Origin: Sandaracinaceae bacterium
GTDB lineage: Bacteria > Myxococcota_A > Polyangia > Polyangiales > Sandaracinaceae
Assembly (NCBI GenBank): GCA_019637095.1
Contig: JAHBWG010000068.1
Location: 1-52,111, forward strand
Length of the DNA stretch: 52,111 nucleotides
Reading direction: 5' to 3'
Below are positions 1 through 8,667 of this stretch, in pieces (positions within the stretch are counted from its first letter, which is position 1; the number at the start of each line of letters is the position of its first letter). A program made the position numbers and the translations under genes. The notes under the pieces are model-generated. The model had not been told where the DNA came from and made no database searches. It saw only the letters and a program-made list of their open reading frames with translations.

Positions 1-159
1 GGGGCTCACCCCGCCTTCGAGCCGGCAGCGGAGGGTGAGGTGCACCTCGTAGGGCATCGAGATCGCTTCGTGGGCCTCGAGACTCTGGACGAAGAAGTCC
101 CCATCGGCGAAGCCATCGGCGGTCGTCTCGAAGAGGAGCAGGTTGTCGGCGTCGCTCAT
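1..159 (-). CDS. vgrG: VgrG T6SS spike protein, N-terminal fragment (cut by window edge)
   Basis: Only the first 53 codons are inside the window. The product starts MSDADNLLLFETTADGFADG and continues with a segment around 'VQSLEAHEAISMPYEVHLTL'. This resembles the opening beta-strands of VgrG/gp27-like proteins, where an 'EALS.PF...L.L' segment follows the first strand. VgrG trimers form the puncturing tip of the type VI secretion tube. The ATG is preceded by GAGGTG at a 7-nt spacing, and that element overlaps the end of the upstream PAAR-like gene, so the two are translationally close. The context (PAAR-like, DUF3540 and DUF2169 genes on the same strand) strongly supports the call. The effector-bearing C-terminus is outside the window. 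Confidence 0.72.
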   Translation of the reverse strand, partial: MSDADNLLLFETTADGFADGDFFVQSLEAHEAISMPYEVHLTLRCRLEGGVSP

Positions 160-163
160 GCTC

Positions 164-577
164 TCACACCTCGGAGATGACCTTGCATTGGCCCGGCGCG
201 AGCTGCGAGCCGGGCGGCGCGTTGGAGTTGCTGCCGTTGTGGCCGGTCGTCTTCATGACGGTGACCAGCTCGGCGCCCTCGACCTTGATCTTCGAGCACC
301 CTACCGAGCGCTTCACCTTGTCCATGTTGGTGCTCGAGACCATCCCCTTGAGGGTGCCGGCTTCGTCCCCTTGGCTGCGGCTGATCTCGGTCTTCTTGGT
401 GCACGTCTTCTTGTTCTCGATCTTCACCTTGCTCGAGCAGGTGCTGCCCTTGGCGCTCGAGCACTGCCCGATGTTGGGGAAGGGCGTCGGGATCGGCGGC
501 GCGGGCGGCGCGGGGACCTTGCACACGTCCGGGAACGAGTTGCAGACGCCGCCGCCGTTGGTGGTCGCAGGGAACAT
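164..577 (-). CDS. PAAR-like protein, DUF4150 family (T6SS spike tip)
   Basis: The product has 137 residues and starts MFPATTNGGGVCNSFPDVCK, followed by the Pro-rich run 'PAPPAPPIPTPFPNIGQC'. That is the signature opening of DUF4150 proteins, a PAAR-like family thought to cap the VgrG spike and help load cargo. Six Cys are scattered along the chain and the end is 'PGSQLAPGQCKVISEV'. No toxin domain is fused, so it is probably a structural or adaptor tip. It sits 4 nt before the vgrG start and 17 nt after DUF3540, clearly in one operon. Family assignment is by motif recall and the exact role is inferred from context. Confidence 0.85.
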   Translation of the reverse strand: MFPATTNGGGVCNSFPDVCKVPAPPAPPIPTPFPNIGQCSSAKGSTCSSKVKIENKKTCTKKTEISRSQGDEAGTLKGMVSSTNMDKVKRSVGCSKIKVEGAELVTVMKTTGHNGSNSNAPPGSQLAPGQCKVISEV

Positions 578-594
578 CCGTCAGGCTCCTTCGC

Positions 595-1449
595 TCATGC
601 CAGGTGGATCCGCTCGCCCTTGACCTTCATGCGGTCGCGGGCCTTGAGCAAGGTGTTCTCGCCGACGAGCTGCGCGGTGGCCTTGGCGACGAGCCGCAGG
701 CGGCCGGCGCGGGTCTGCGAGAGGCGCTCGACCTCGCGGTAGACGTCCTTGGCGCGCTCGACGATGCGGCCGGCGCGCACGTCGAGGACCTTGGCGACGG
801 TGCGCACGCGGTCGACGTGCGAGTCGAGCTGGTGCGCCTTGACGCCGACGCGCGTGGCGAGCAGCTCGGCGCGATCCGCCGCGGCGGTGAGGACCGAGGC
901 GACGAGGGTGAGCTCGCCGGGCTGCAAGGCGACGCGCGCGGCGGGGCCCTGCGCCTTGGCCGCCTCGAGCACGGCGCCGCGGCCGCCCCGCAATGCGAGG
1001 TGGCCGTCCGTCTCGAGGGTCACGCCGTCGCGCGCGCTCATGCGGAGCGCGCCGTCGGGGACCGAGAGCTCGAGGTCCCCGTCGGGCGCGTGCAGCACCG
1101 CGCGATCGGTCGCGGGGTCGTACTCGAAGAGCAGGCGCCCGCGCCGATCGCGGACCTGCACCGGCTCGTCGTCCTCGTCGAGCAGCTCGTCGATCAGCGA
1201 GGCGGGGCGCGGCAACACGCCGACGACCCAGCTCGCGCCCTCTTCGTCGGTCAGCACGACGACGCGATCCCCCGCGCGCGGCGCGTCGTAGCCGGGGACC
1301 GCGGCGAGCGCGTCGAGGGTGCCGCCGCCCGCGAGCGCGAGCGTCAGCCTGCCGCCCGCGGCGACCTCGCGGACCTCGGCCGAGCGGGCGCCGGGTGCGC
1401 GTGACGCGGGCTCGCGGGGGTCCGCGAGGTCCTCGAGGCTGCGCGTCAT
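595..1449 (-). CDS. DUF3540 protein, T6SS accessory
   Basis: The product has 284 residues from an ATG with GAGGGAG about 10 nt upstream; the frame is open further upstream but reads as Arg/Gly-rich non-coding sequence. Residues about 20-90 form a small beta domain ('AGDRVVVLTDEEGASWVVGVL') like the OB-type N-terminus of DUF3540. The C-terminal half is helical and ends with the family-typical run 'LVGENTLLKARDRMKVKGERIHLA'. DUF3540 genes are found beside DUF4150, DUF2169, pentapeptide and VgrG genes. Their biochemical role is unknown; the beta-then-repeat layout recalls spike-associated proteins. The next gene starts 17 nt downstream. Confidence 0.78.
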   Translation of the reverse strand: MTRSLEDLADPREPASRAPGARSAEVREVAAGGRLTLALAGGGTLDALAAVPGYDAPRAGDRVVVLTDEEGASWVVGVLPRPASLIDELLDEDDEPVQVRDRRGRLLFEYDPATDRAVLHAPDGDLELSVPDGALRMSARDGVTLETDGHLALRGGRGAVLEAAKAQGPAARVALQPGELTLVASVLTAAADRAELLATRVGVKAHQLDSHVDRVRTVAKVLDVRAGRIVERAKDVYREVERLSQTRAGRLRLVAKATAQLVGENTLLKARDRMKVKGERIHLA

Positions 1450-1469
1450 GGCTCGTCGATCTCCCTCAC

Positions 1470-1491
1470 CCCCGGGGAGCATACCCCGGGG
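1470..1491 (-). promoter_or_regulatory. Intercistronic GC hairpin with a -10-like hexamer in the loop
   Basis: Two copies of the self-complementary octamer CCCCGGGG (1470-1477 and 1484-1491) are separated by 6 nt, giving an 8-bp perfect stem. On the minus strand the loop reads TATGCT, which fits TANNNT. It lies in the 109-nt gap between the pentapeptide gene and DUF3540, ending 20 nt before the DUF3540 ATG. It could be an attenuator or processing hairpin, or the loop could be the -10 of an internal promoter. There is no U-run, so a simple terminator is less likely. Confidence 0.4.
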
Positions 1492-1558
1492 CCGGCAACC
1501 TGTGACCGCCCGTTCGCCCTCGCAACGGGCGGCAGGCATCAGCGCGGTTACACGCCGA

Positions 1559-3406
1559 TCAGCCCTCGTCGTCGGCGGCCGGCGGCGGCTCGGGGACGCC
1601 GTGGCCGATCGCGCCCTCGAGCAGCCGCGCGAGCAGGTCGGCCTGGTTGCGCTCCACGATCGCGCGCGCGGGGTCGAGCGGCGCGGCGTCCTCGTCCTCT
1701 GCGGGCTCGACCGCGGCGTGGCCGAACGCGGCGCTGCCGCGCTCGCTCGCGTCGAGGCCCCCGGTGATCGCGGCGCGCTGCGCGGGCTCGAGGCGGGCGC
1801 GCGCGAGGTCGGCGCCGTACGCGCGCACCCCCGCGAGCTCGGCGTCGTCGAAGCGCGCGCCCTCGAGCTGCGCGGCCGAGAGGTCCGCGTCGGCGAGGCG
1901 CGCGCGCTCGAGGCCGGCGTCGGTCAGGTCCGCGCCGCGCAGGTCGGCGCCCTCGAGGGTGGCGTCCGCGAGGATGGCGCGGCTCAGCCGCGCGCGGTGG
2001 AGCCGCGCCGCGCCGAGGCGGGCGCCGCTCAGATCCGCGCCGGTGAGGTCGGCGCCTTCGAGCGCGGCGCCCTCGAGGTCCGCCTCGCGCAGCCCCGCCT
2101 CGACGAGCGACGCGCCGGTCAGCCGCGCGCCGGCCAGGCGCTGCGCGTCGAGCCGCGGGGCGGTCCAGCGCACCTCGGCCAGATCCGCGCCCTCGAGCCG
2201 CGCCTCGCGCAGATCGACGTGGCGACCGCTCGAGCCCCCGAGGCGCGCCTCGCGCAGATCCGCGCGTCGCAGATCGCACTCGGTGAGCTCGACGCCGCGC
2301 AGGTCCGCGGCGCGCAGGCGCGCCTCCGCGAGCACACACGCGCGCAGGTCCGCGCCGCCGAGCGTCGCGCGCTCGAGGTTCGCGCCGCCGAGCTTCGCGC
2401 CGCCGAGCTTCGCGCCCGAGAGGTCGGCGCCACGGAGGTCGAGGTCGGCCGCGTCGACGCCCTCGAGGCGCGCGCCGCGCAGCGACGCGAACGCGAGCGC
2501 GCTCGGCAGGCTCGCGGTGTCGCCGAGATCGGCGCCGTCGAGGACCGCGCCGGCGAAGCTCGCCCCCGCGAGGTGCGCCCCCTCGAGCGCGACGTTCGAG
2601 AGCTCGGCGCGCGAGAGGCAGGAGGCGGTGAGCCCCGCGCCGCGCAGATCCACGCCCGACAGCACGGCGCCCGACAGGTCGGCCTCGGTCACGTCCGCCT
2701 GCACGAGCATCGCGTCGGAGAACGCCGCGCCGACGAGCGAGGCGCCGCGCAGCGTCGAGCGCGACAGGCTCGCGCGCTCGAACCGCGCGCCATCGAGCCG
2801 GGCGCCGCTCATGAGCACGCGCTCCATCGCGAGCTCGACGGCCTCGAGGCCGGTCAGCTCGATCGCGCGCGCCTCGACGAAGCGCATCTCCTCGACGCCG
2901 ATCGCGCAGTCGGCCAGCCGCGCGCCGACCCAGCGGCTCTTCTCGAGCACGACGTCCGAGAGGACGCAGCGCTCGAGCCGCGCGTGCGAGAGGTCGGCCT
3001 CCCCGAGGTCGGTCATGCGGGCGCGCACCGCCTCCCAGCGCGAGGCGCGCGCGTCGGCGCCCCGCAAGTGGACTTGCTCCAGGGTGACGTCGCTCAGCCG
3101 CGCGTCGCGCAGGCGCGCTCCCGCGAGCGTCGCGCGCGTCGCGCTCACCCCGCGCCAGCGCGCGCCGGTGAGCGTCGCGCCCTCGAGGTCCGCGTCCTCG
3201 ATGACGACGTCGGTCCAGTCCGTCCACGACAGATCGGCGCGCGCGAGCCGCACGTGCGTGATCCGACAGCCGCGCAGCGCGACGCCGCGCCAGCTCGCCT
3301 CGGAGAGGTCCACGCCGTCGAGGTGCACGGCCTCGAGCACGCCGCCGGCGCGATCGAGCGCGGCGGCGAGCGCCTCCGGGTCGGCGATCTCTCGGAGCTC
3401 GGTCAT
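1559..3406 (-). CDS. Pentapeptide-repeat protein, T6SS-operon associated
   Basis: The product has 615 residues. After a short helical start (MTELREIADPEALAAALDRA), nearly the whole chain to about residue 540 is A(D/N/S)Lxx-type pentapeptide repeats ('ADLRGADLTDAGLERARLAD'), which fold as a right-handed quadrilateral beta-helix. The last ~75 residues are a charged helical tail ending PPAADDEG. The ATG overlaps the stop of the upstream DUF2169-pentapeptide gene by 4 nt (ATGA), indicating translational coupling. Pentapeptide proteins of this size occur in T6SS accessory islands. A structural or adaptor role is inferred and no catalytic motif is visible. High-GC codons create long false frames on the opposite strand. 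Confidence 0.85.
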   Translation of the reverse strand: MTELREIADPEALAAALDRAGGVLEAVHLDGVDLSEASWRGVALRGCRITHVRLARADLSWTDWTDVVIEDADLEGATLTGARWRGVSATRATLAGARLRDARLSDVTLEQVHLRGADARASRWEAVRARMTDLGEADLSHARLERCVLSDVVLEKSRWVGARLADCAIGVEEMRFVEARAIELTGLEAVELAMERVLMSGARLDGARFERASLSRSTLRGASLVGAAFSDAMLVQADVTEADLSGAVLSGVDLRGAGLTASCLSRAELSNVALEGAHLAGASFAGAVLDGADLGDTASLPSALAFASLRGARLEGVDAADLDLRGADLSGAKLGGAKLGGANLERATLGGADLRACVLAEARLRAADLRGVELTECDLRRADLREARLGGSSGRHVDLREARLEGADLAEVRWTAPRLDAQRLAGARLTGASLVEAGLREADLEGAALEGADLTGADLSGARLGAARLHRARLSRAILADATLEGADLRGADLTDAGLERARLADADLSAAQLEGARFDDAELAGVRAYGADLARARLEPAQRAAITGGLDASERGSAAFGHAAVEPAEDEDAAPLDPARAIVERNQADLLARLLEGAIGHGVPEPPPAADDEG

Positions 3407-5742
3407 CGTTCCAGCTTGGTCCGGGTGACGTCGGCGAGCTCGAGCTGGACGTGGTCGGTCTTGGCCCGCCACAGCTCGGCGCCGAACAGGTTGGCGCCGC
3501 GCAGGTCGGCGAACGACAGGACGGCCGATTCGAAGTTCGCCTCCATGAGGTCGCTCTTGATCGCGTGCAGGCTGTGCGCGTTGGCGCGATCGAAGCGCGC
3601 CCCGCGCAGCGCGCAGCCGTCCATGCGGGTCCCGATGAGCACGGCGTCCGAGAAGTCCGCGCGGGTGAGGCGCGCGAACGAGAAGTCGCTGCGGCTCAGC
3701 TCGGAGCGCTCCCAGAAGGAGTCCTCGGCGTCGATCGTCCCGAAGCGCGCCTCGGTGGCGCGCAGGCCGGCGCCGCGCGACTTCGTCATCCGCGCGCGCT
3801 CGAAGCGCGCCCCGTGCGCGGTCGCGTCCTCGAGCGTGGCGTCCGCGAGGTTCGCCTCGAACAGGTCCGCGCGGTCGAGCGTGGCGCGCTCGAAGTCCGC
3901 CTCGGTGAAGTCGGTCTGCGTGAGCACCGCCGCGGTCAGGTCGGCGCCGACGAAGCGCGCGCGCGCCGCCTTCGCCTGGCTGAGCCGGATCTCCACGAGG
4001 CGCGCGCCCTCGAGGTCGGCGTCCTCGAGGTTCGCGCCGAGCAGATCGACCCACTGCGCGTTGGCGCCCGCGAGGTCCGCGCCGACGAGCGACGCGCCGC
4101 CGAGCTCCGCGCGCACCATCTCCGCCTCCGCGAGCGAGGCGCCGTCGAGGCGCGCGCCGGCGAGGCGAGTGCCGTTGAGCTTCGCGCCGCGCAGGATGCT
4201 CGACGTCAGGTCCTGGCCCGAGAGGTCCATGCCGGAGAGCTCGGCGCCGGTCAGGTCGAGCTCCGAGAGCGGCTCGCCCGCCGCGAGGCGCGCCTCGACG
4301 AGGGCGCGGCCCTCCGGCGCGGGCGGCGGCTCGGGGACCTCGTCGGGCTCGGGCTCGGCCTCCGGCTCGGGCTCGGGCGCCGCGAGCTCGGCGAGCGCTT
4401 GCTCGACCTCGGGGGGCACGGGCGCGCCGCTCGCGCGCAGCCGCTCGAGCAGCTCCTTCGGATCGGGCGGCGGCGGTGGCGGCGCGGCGTCGTCTTCGGC
4501 CGTGGGCGACGGGATCCCCATCGCGGCCATCTTCGCCTCGAGCTCGGCCATCTTCGCCGCCAGCTCGAGCTCCTCGGGCGAGGGCGGCTCCTCCGCCTCC
4601 GCCTCCGCTTCCTCTTCGCCTTCGGGCTCCTCGGGCGCCGGCTCTTCCACCTCCGGCGGCGGCGGCTCGCCCTCGGCCTCTCGCTCCTCGGCCTCCTCCT
4701 CGGCGCGCAGCGCGTCGAAGCGCGCCTTCAGCTCCGGCGCCGAGCGCGACGGGCCGCCGAGCGGATCGTGCGCGATGAAGAGGTGCGCGATCTCGTCGAG
4801 CGACTCGCTCGGCACCTCGACGAGCCCGCGCCACGTCAGGAGCAGCTTCCCGATCGCGCCGTCCCACGTGACCATGTCGAGCTCGAGCGGGACCTCCTCG
4901 AACGCGCGCGGCTGGCGCGGGCGCTCGATGTCGAGGAACACGCGCGGCACGATCCCGGGCAGCCGCGATCGGATCGACGGAGCGCTCGGGTGCAGGTTGT
5001 GGATCTCGATGCGCTCGTCGCCGCGCCAGAAGCCCTCGCGCAGGCGCTGCTCCGGCGGCGCCTCGAGGAAGAAGCGCCAGTCGAAGTCGTGCGGCAGCCA
5101 GGGCCAGCGCTCGCGCATGTAGCGCTGGTCGTAGGTGCCGGCGTAGCGCCGCCGCTCCGGCCACGTCATCGGCAGCGCGCCGACGATCACCGGGTCGGGC
5201 TTGCTCTCGGGCGCGGCGATGAGCGCGCGCGGCTGCTCGAGGTTCGGCAGCGGGAGCTCCCCGTCGACCTCGACGCGCCCGCGGCCGTAGGGGTTCGGCG
5301 CGTAGCCGGGCCCGCCGTACGCGCGCTCCATGCGCAGCTCCATCTCGGTGAACGGGGTCGGCGCGCTGATCGAGCGCACGAGCCCCTTGGTCCACACGCG
5401 ATCGCCGAGCACCGCGAAGCTCTTCTCGACGGGGCCGACGCGGAAGCTGCACGCGACCATCGGCGCCGGCCGCCCGCCCGGCGCCCACGCCTTGCCCGTG
5501 ACGAAGCACTCGCCGAGCGGCTTGAGCAGCGGGTAGTCCGACGGGGCGCGCAGCGAGCGCTCCGCGTCGTCGTCCCAGTACACCTCGCCCGTCGCGGGGA
5601 CCTGCTCCTCCGCGAGCGGCGCCGGGTCGCCCGCCGCCGCGTCGAACGTGCCCTTGACGACCACCGTGAGCGAGGGCGCGGGCGGCCGCAGCTGCCACAC
5701 GCGGAACCCGAGCTCGAGGGGCGAGTCCTTCACGTAGCGCAT
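3403..5742 (-). CDS. DUF2169 - pentapeptide-repeat fusion protein, T6SS accessory
   Basis: The product has 779 residues. Residues 1 to about 330 match DUF2169 ('LTVVVKGTFDAAAGDPAPLA', 'RMERAYGGPGYAPNPYGRG', 'LPGIVPRVFLDIERPRQ'), a family genetically tied to T6SS spike genes and proposed to act as a cargo chaperone or adaptor. Residues about 335-480 form an acidic, Pro-rich linker. Residues about 485-779 are pentapeptide repeats ('LSELDLTGAELSGMDLSGQD'). It is first in the operon, 98 nt from the divergently transcribed start at 5841, so the operon promoter should lie between 5743 and 5840. The gene is coupled to the next one by a 4-nt overlap. The fusion suggests the two pentapeptide proteins act together on the spike or its cargo (inference). 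Confidence 0.85.
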   Translation of the reverse strand: MRYVKDSPLELGFRVWQLRPPAPSLTVVVKGTFDAAAGDPAPLAEEQVPATGEVYWDDDAERSLRAPSDYPLLKPLGECFVTGKAWAPGGRPAPMVACSFRVGPVEKSFAVLGDRVWTKGLVRSISAPTPFTEMELRMERAYGGPGYAPNPYGRGRVEVDGELPLPNLEQPRALIAAPESKPDPVIVGALPMTWPERRRYAGTYDQRYMRERWPWLPHDFDWRFFLEAPPEQRLREGFWRGDERIEIHNLHPSAPSIRSRLPGIVPRVFLDIERPRQPRAFEEVPLELDMVTWDGAIGKLLLTWRGLVEVPSESLDEIAHLFIAHDPLGGPSRSAPELKARFDALRAEEEAEEREAEGEPPPPEVEEPAPEEPEGEEEAEAEAEEPPSPEELELAAKMAELEAKMAAMGIPSPTAEDDAAPPPPPPDPKELLERLRASGAPVPPEVEQALAELAAPEPEPEAEPEPDEVPEPPPAPEGRALVEARLAAGEPLSELDLTGAELSGMDLSGQDLTSSILRGAKLNGTRLAGARLDGASLAEAEMVRAELGGASLVGADLAGANAQWVDLLGANLEDADLEGARLVEIRLSQAKAARARFVGADLTAAVLTQTDFTEADFERATLDRADLFEANLADATLEDATAHGARFERARMTKSRGAGLRATEARFGTIDAEDSFWERSELSRSDFSFARLTRADFSDAVLIGTRMDGCALRGARFDRANAHSLHAIKSDLMEANFESAVLSFADLRGANLFGAELWRAKTDHVQLELADVTRTKLER

Positions 5743-5840
5743 CGAGGGAGCGAGACTCTCTCCCGCATGACGGCGCGGCGCAACGCTTCGATGTGCGCGC
5801 CGCGCGTGATAGCCTCGCTCGAGCCCCGCGCGGTGGGGCG

Positions 5841-7730
5841 GTGGAGGAGCCCTTGCGACTGCTACACGGCCCGTTCGGTGAGCGCTTCGAGATCGTCCCG
5901 CGCACCGATCCGCTCGCGCGCGAGATCACCGACGAGGAGCACGCGCTCGCGGTGCGCGCGCTGCCGACCGACCTGACGCTGGTGGAGGCCTGGCTGCACC
6001 GCGCGCTCGAGGTCTCGTGGAACGAGCACGTCCTGCGTCGCCTCGTCGACGACGGCGCGGGGCTCGGCAGCCTCGAGAGCCCGGCGCTCGCCTTCGCGAT
6101 CGCCGTGCGGCTCGTGAACGGCGAGCTGCGCCTGCGCCTGCTCGCGCGCGACGAGGGCTGGGCCGGCGGCCTCGCGGGCGAGCGGGAAGAGAGCGACGCG
6201 GACGAGCCGCCCCCGCGCGACGACGAGATCCGCCCCTGCGACTTCGAGACGGTGGCGATCGCGTGCAGCCACGAGCGCTCGGGGGACTTCCGCTTCTGGC
6301 GCGACGCGGCCGGGCTCGACCACCACAACCTCGCGCCCCCGCCGGGCGGCGGCATCGCGAGCAAGATCCTCGAGGTCGTCGCCGACCACACCGACAAGGG
6401 CGCGGACGAGATCTCGGTGAAGCTCGAGGGCGGGCCGGGCTACACGTGCTCGAGCCGCCACCCGAAGATCACGGTGAGCAGCCAGGTCGGCGCCGATCAG
6501 GTCTTCGAGGGCGAGACGAGCGCGAAGTTCAAGGCCAAGTCGCGGCCGCTGCTCGGGATCGGGATGGCGTCGCGCTCGCCGTTCTCGGTGATCGCGTTCT
6601 TCTTCTTCCGCGACGCGGAGGTCAACCGCTACACGATCGACGTGCAGGCGTGCGGCGTGCGCTCGGGCGGCGAGATCGGCTTCGGCCGCAGCCAGATCGT
6701 GCTCAAGGCGTACCCGTCGGACGTCTACCAGCTCGCGGTCTCGATCCCCTCGCTGAAGAAGGCGAAGCTCGAGCGCAGCGCGACCGCCTACCGCGACAAG
6801 CTCGTCTTCGAGGCCAAGGACGAGACGACCAAGGGCCTCGCCGGCGAGAAGGAGACCGACAAGCGCCAGGTCACCGTCTCGGGCTCGGGCGTGAAGACCA
6901 AGGACGAGTACAGCTTCGCGACGCGCGACGGCAAGCTCACCGAGACGACGACCACCGACCACGGCTGGGGGTTCAAGCAGCCGGAGTCGGAGACCGAGCT
7001 CAAAGAGAGCAAGGACGGCGTCGACGGGCTCGCGAAGGAGATCGGCGCCTCGCTCACCCTCAAGCGCAACGGCAAGGACGTCGAGGAGGCCGCGTACCTC
7101 GGCAAGATGGTCAAGGCCATCTTCGAGATCGAGAAGGAGGTGAAGTCCATCCAGGACTTCATCAAGAAGTTCCAGCCGTCGGTGGGCTTCAAATTCTCGC
7201 TCGAGCTCGAGGTCTTCAAGGGCGATCTCAAGCTCGATTGGGGCTACAAGGAGTGGAAGGATCACACGGTCTATCGATGGTGGAAGTTCTCCATCGAGAT
7301 GACCCTGATCAAGATCGCGCTCGAGCTGAAGTTCGGCATCGAGTTCCGGATCTGGAAGTTCGGGATCGACCTCTGCGTCTACGGCAAGATCACGCTCGAC
7401 GCGAAGGTGTCGGGGAGCAAGGAGTCGACGCCGGACGACTCGAAGCCGTGGGAGGTCACGGTGAAGTCGGAGCCCAAGGGCGAGCTCGGCATCAAGGCCG
7501 CGCTCGGCCCCGACGCGCTCTCGATCGGCGGCAAGGTCGAGGCCGGCTACTCGTTCACCGCCAAGTGCAAGGTGACGACGCAAGAGCCCTTCCGCGTCGA
7601 CTGGAGCATGGATCGCAAGGAGACCGTCGCGAAGATCGAAGGCAAGATCAAATGGATCGGCTCCTTCGAGCGCAAGGTGCTCCTCATCGAAGAGAAGAAG
7701 AACGTCAAGAAGGGGTACTTCCCCAACTGA
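5841..7730 (+). CDS. Unrecognised protein divergent from the T6SS operon; candidate cargo
   Basis: About 629 residues from a GTG at 5841 (VEEPLRLLHGPFGERFEIVP); an ATG at 5793 in the same frame would add an Arg/Ala-rich stretch that looks non-coding. I do not recognise the family. Residues 1 to about 130 form a compact helical domain. The middle is Lys/Glu/Thr-rich with alternating polar and hydrophobic strands. Residues about 400-560 hold repeated amphipathic strands ('IALELKFGIEFRIWKFGIDL', 'GELGIKAALGPDALSIGGKV') of the kind seen in beta-barrels or large beta-sheets. No signal peptide or toxin motif is visible. The head-to-head position with DUF2169 and the 22-nt gap to the next gene suggest a T6SS cargo or accessory role; this is inference. 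Confidence 0.7.
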   Translation: MEEPLRLLHGPFGERFEIVPRTDPLAREITDEEHALAVRALPTDLTLVEAWLHRALEVSWNEHVLRRLVDDGAGLGSLESPALAFAIAVRLVNGELRLRLLARDEGWAGGLAGEREESDADEPPPRDDEIRPCDFETVAIACSHERSGDFRFWRDAAGLDHHNLAPPPGGGIASKILEVVADHTDKGADEISVKLEGGPGYTCSSRHPKITVSSQVGADQVFEGETSAKFKAKSRPLLGIGMASRSPFSVIAFFFFRDAEVNRYTIDVQACGVRSGGEIGFGRSQIVLKAYPSDVYQLAVSIPSLKKAKLERSATAYRDKLVFEAKDETTKGLAGEKETDKRQVTVSGSGVKTKDEYSFATRDGKLTETTTTDHGWGFKQPESETELKESKDGVDGLAKEIGASLTLKRNGKDVEEAAYLGKMVKAIFEIEKEVKSIQDFIKKFQPSVGFKFSLELEVFKGDLKLDWGYKEWKDHTVYRWWKFSIEMTLIKIALELKFGIEFRIWKFGIDLCVYGKITLDAKVSGSKESTPDDSKPWEVTVKSEPKGELGIKAALGPDALSIGGKVEAGYSFTAKCKVTTQEPFRVDWSMDRKETVAKIEGKIKWIGSFERKVLLIEEKKNVKKGYFPN

Positions 7731-7752
7731 TCTCGCGCCACCTGGGACGCTG

Positions 7753-8658
7753 ATGGCCACGCCCTGCTACTACCTGAACGTCACGATCCGTGCGTACGAC
7801 GCCGAGGTGTTCCTCAACGGCGCGCCCATCGAGCGAGCGCACCGCGGGTTCCCGCGCTTCGCGCAGCTGCCGGTGAGCGAGTGGCTCGTGCAGGGCGAGA
7901 ACCGCCTCTCGGTCACGATCCTCGGCGCCGACCACCTCCCGCAGCCGGAGCCGCCGCGCGAAGGAGACGAGGCGAGCGAAGCGGACGGCGAGGGCGTCGC
8001 GCTCGCGCCGGTCGCGCCGCCGCCCGCGGCGGCGGCCGCCGCCGCGAGCGAAGACGAGCCGCTCCTGCGCGTCGCGCTCTGCGTCGGGGACCTCGGCGAG
8101 CTCGTCGAGCCCGGGCAGGACCGCGAGCTCCTCGTGCTCGAGTGGACGCCGCCTCCGCCGCCGGCCGAGGACGAGCCTCCGTTCCTGTTGCCGCACGAGG
8201 TCGAGGAGCACATCGCGCTGTCGCATCCGTGGGGTAGCTGGAGCTGGGAGGCGGCCCCGGTGCTCGACCTCCTCGAGGACCCGGCGATCGTGCTCGAGGC
8301 GAGCGACTTCGTCGCGGAGCTGCACGCGGCGATGGTGGCTGGGCGGCTCGACGCGGTGATCGACCGGAGCGCCCCGAAGTTCGACGAGGTCGCGCCCTGC
8401 TACGACTTCGACCCCGCCGACGCGCGCGGCCGGCTCCCGCTCGCGTGGCCCGAGATCAGCGCGTCGCCGGACTTCCGCCTCGCGGACTTCGACCCGTCCG
8501 ACCTCGAGCTGCGCCCGTGCTGCGGGGGCCGCGTGCTCGAGCCGCGCACCCTCGCGGGCGAGCCGGTGATCCGTCAGGCGGTGCCGATCGACGACTCGCT
8601 CTGGGCGATGCCGCTCTTCCTCGCGCGGGTCGACGGGCGGCTCACCGTCGTGCGCTGA
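7753..8658 (+). CDS. Unrecognised protein in the T6SS-linked operon
   Basis: The product has 301 residues, starting MATPCYYLNVTIRAYDAEVF. The first ~75 residues look like a beta-sandwich ('VFLNGAPIERAHRGFPRFAQ', 'WLVQGENRLSVTILGADHLP'). An acidic, Ala-rich linker follows (about 75-105), then a second domain with 'LSHPWGSWSWEAAPVLDLLE' and a C-terminal 'DFDPSDLELRPCCGGRVLEP' segment. There is no signal peptide and no membrane segment. It follows the 5841 gene by 22 nt on the same strand and may be its immunity, chaperone or adaptor partner. Nothing in the sequence proves this. A weak GGGACG lies just before the ATG. Confidence 0.65.
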   Translation: MATPCYYLNVTIRAYDAEVFLNGAPIERAHRGFPRFAQLPVSEWLVQGENRLSVTILGADHLPQPEPPREGDEASEADGEGVALAPVAPPPAAAAAAASEDEPLLRVALCVGDLGELVEPGQDRELLVLEWTPPPPPAEDEPPFLLPHEVEEHIALSHPWGSWSWEAAPVLDLLEDPAIVLEASDFVAELHAAMVAGRLDAVIDRSAPKFDEVAPCYDFDPADARGRLPLAWPEISASPDFRLADFDPSDLELRPCCGGRVLEPRTLAGEPVIRQAVPIDDSLWAMPLFLARVDGRLTVVR

Positions 8659-8667
8659 CGGGCGCAG

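Noticed and set aside
1319-5122. A 1267-codon open frame on the plus strand across the pentapeptide genes
   Set aside because: It is the antisense shadow of GC-rich repeat codons: the product is Arg/Ala/Ser/Glu low-complexity with no domain, while the minus frames give clear pentapeptide and DUF2169 domains.
5793-5840. An ATG at 5793 as the start of the gene divergent from the T6SS operon
   Set aside because: It would add an Arg/Ala-rich stretch (MRAARDSLARAPRGGA) lying in the divergent promoter region; the GTG at 5841 gives a natural N-terminus.
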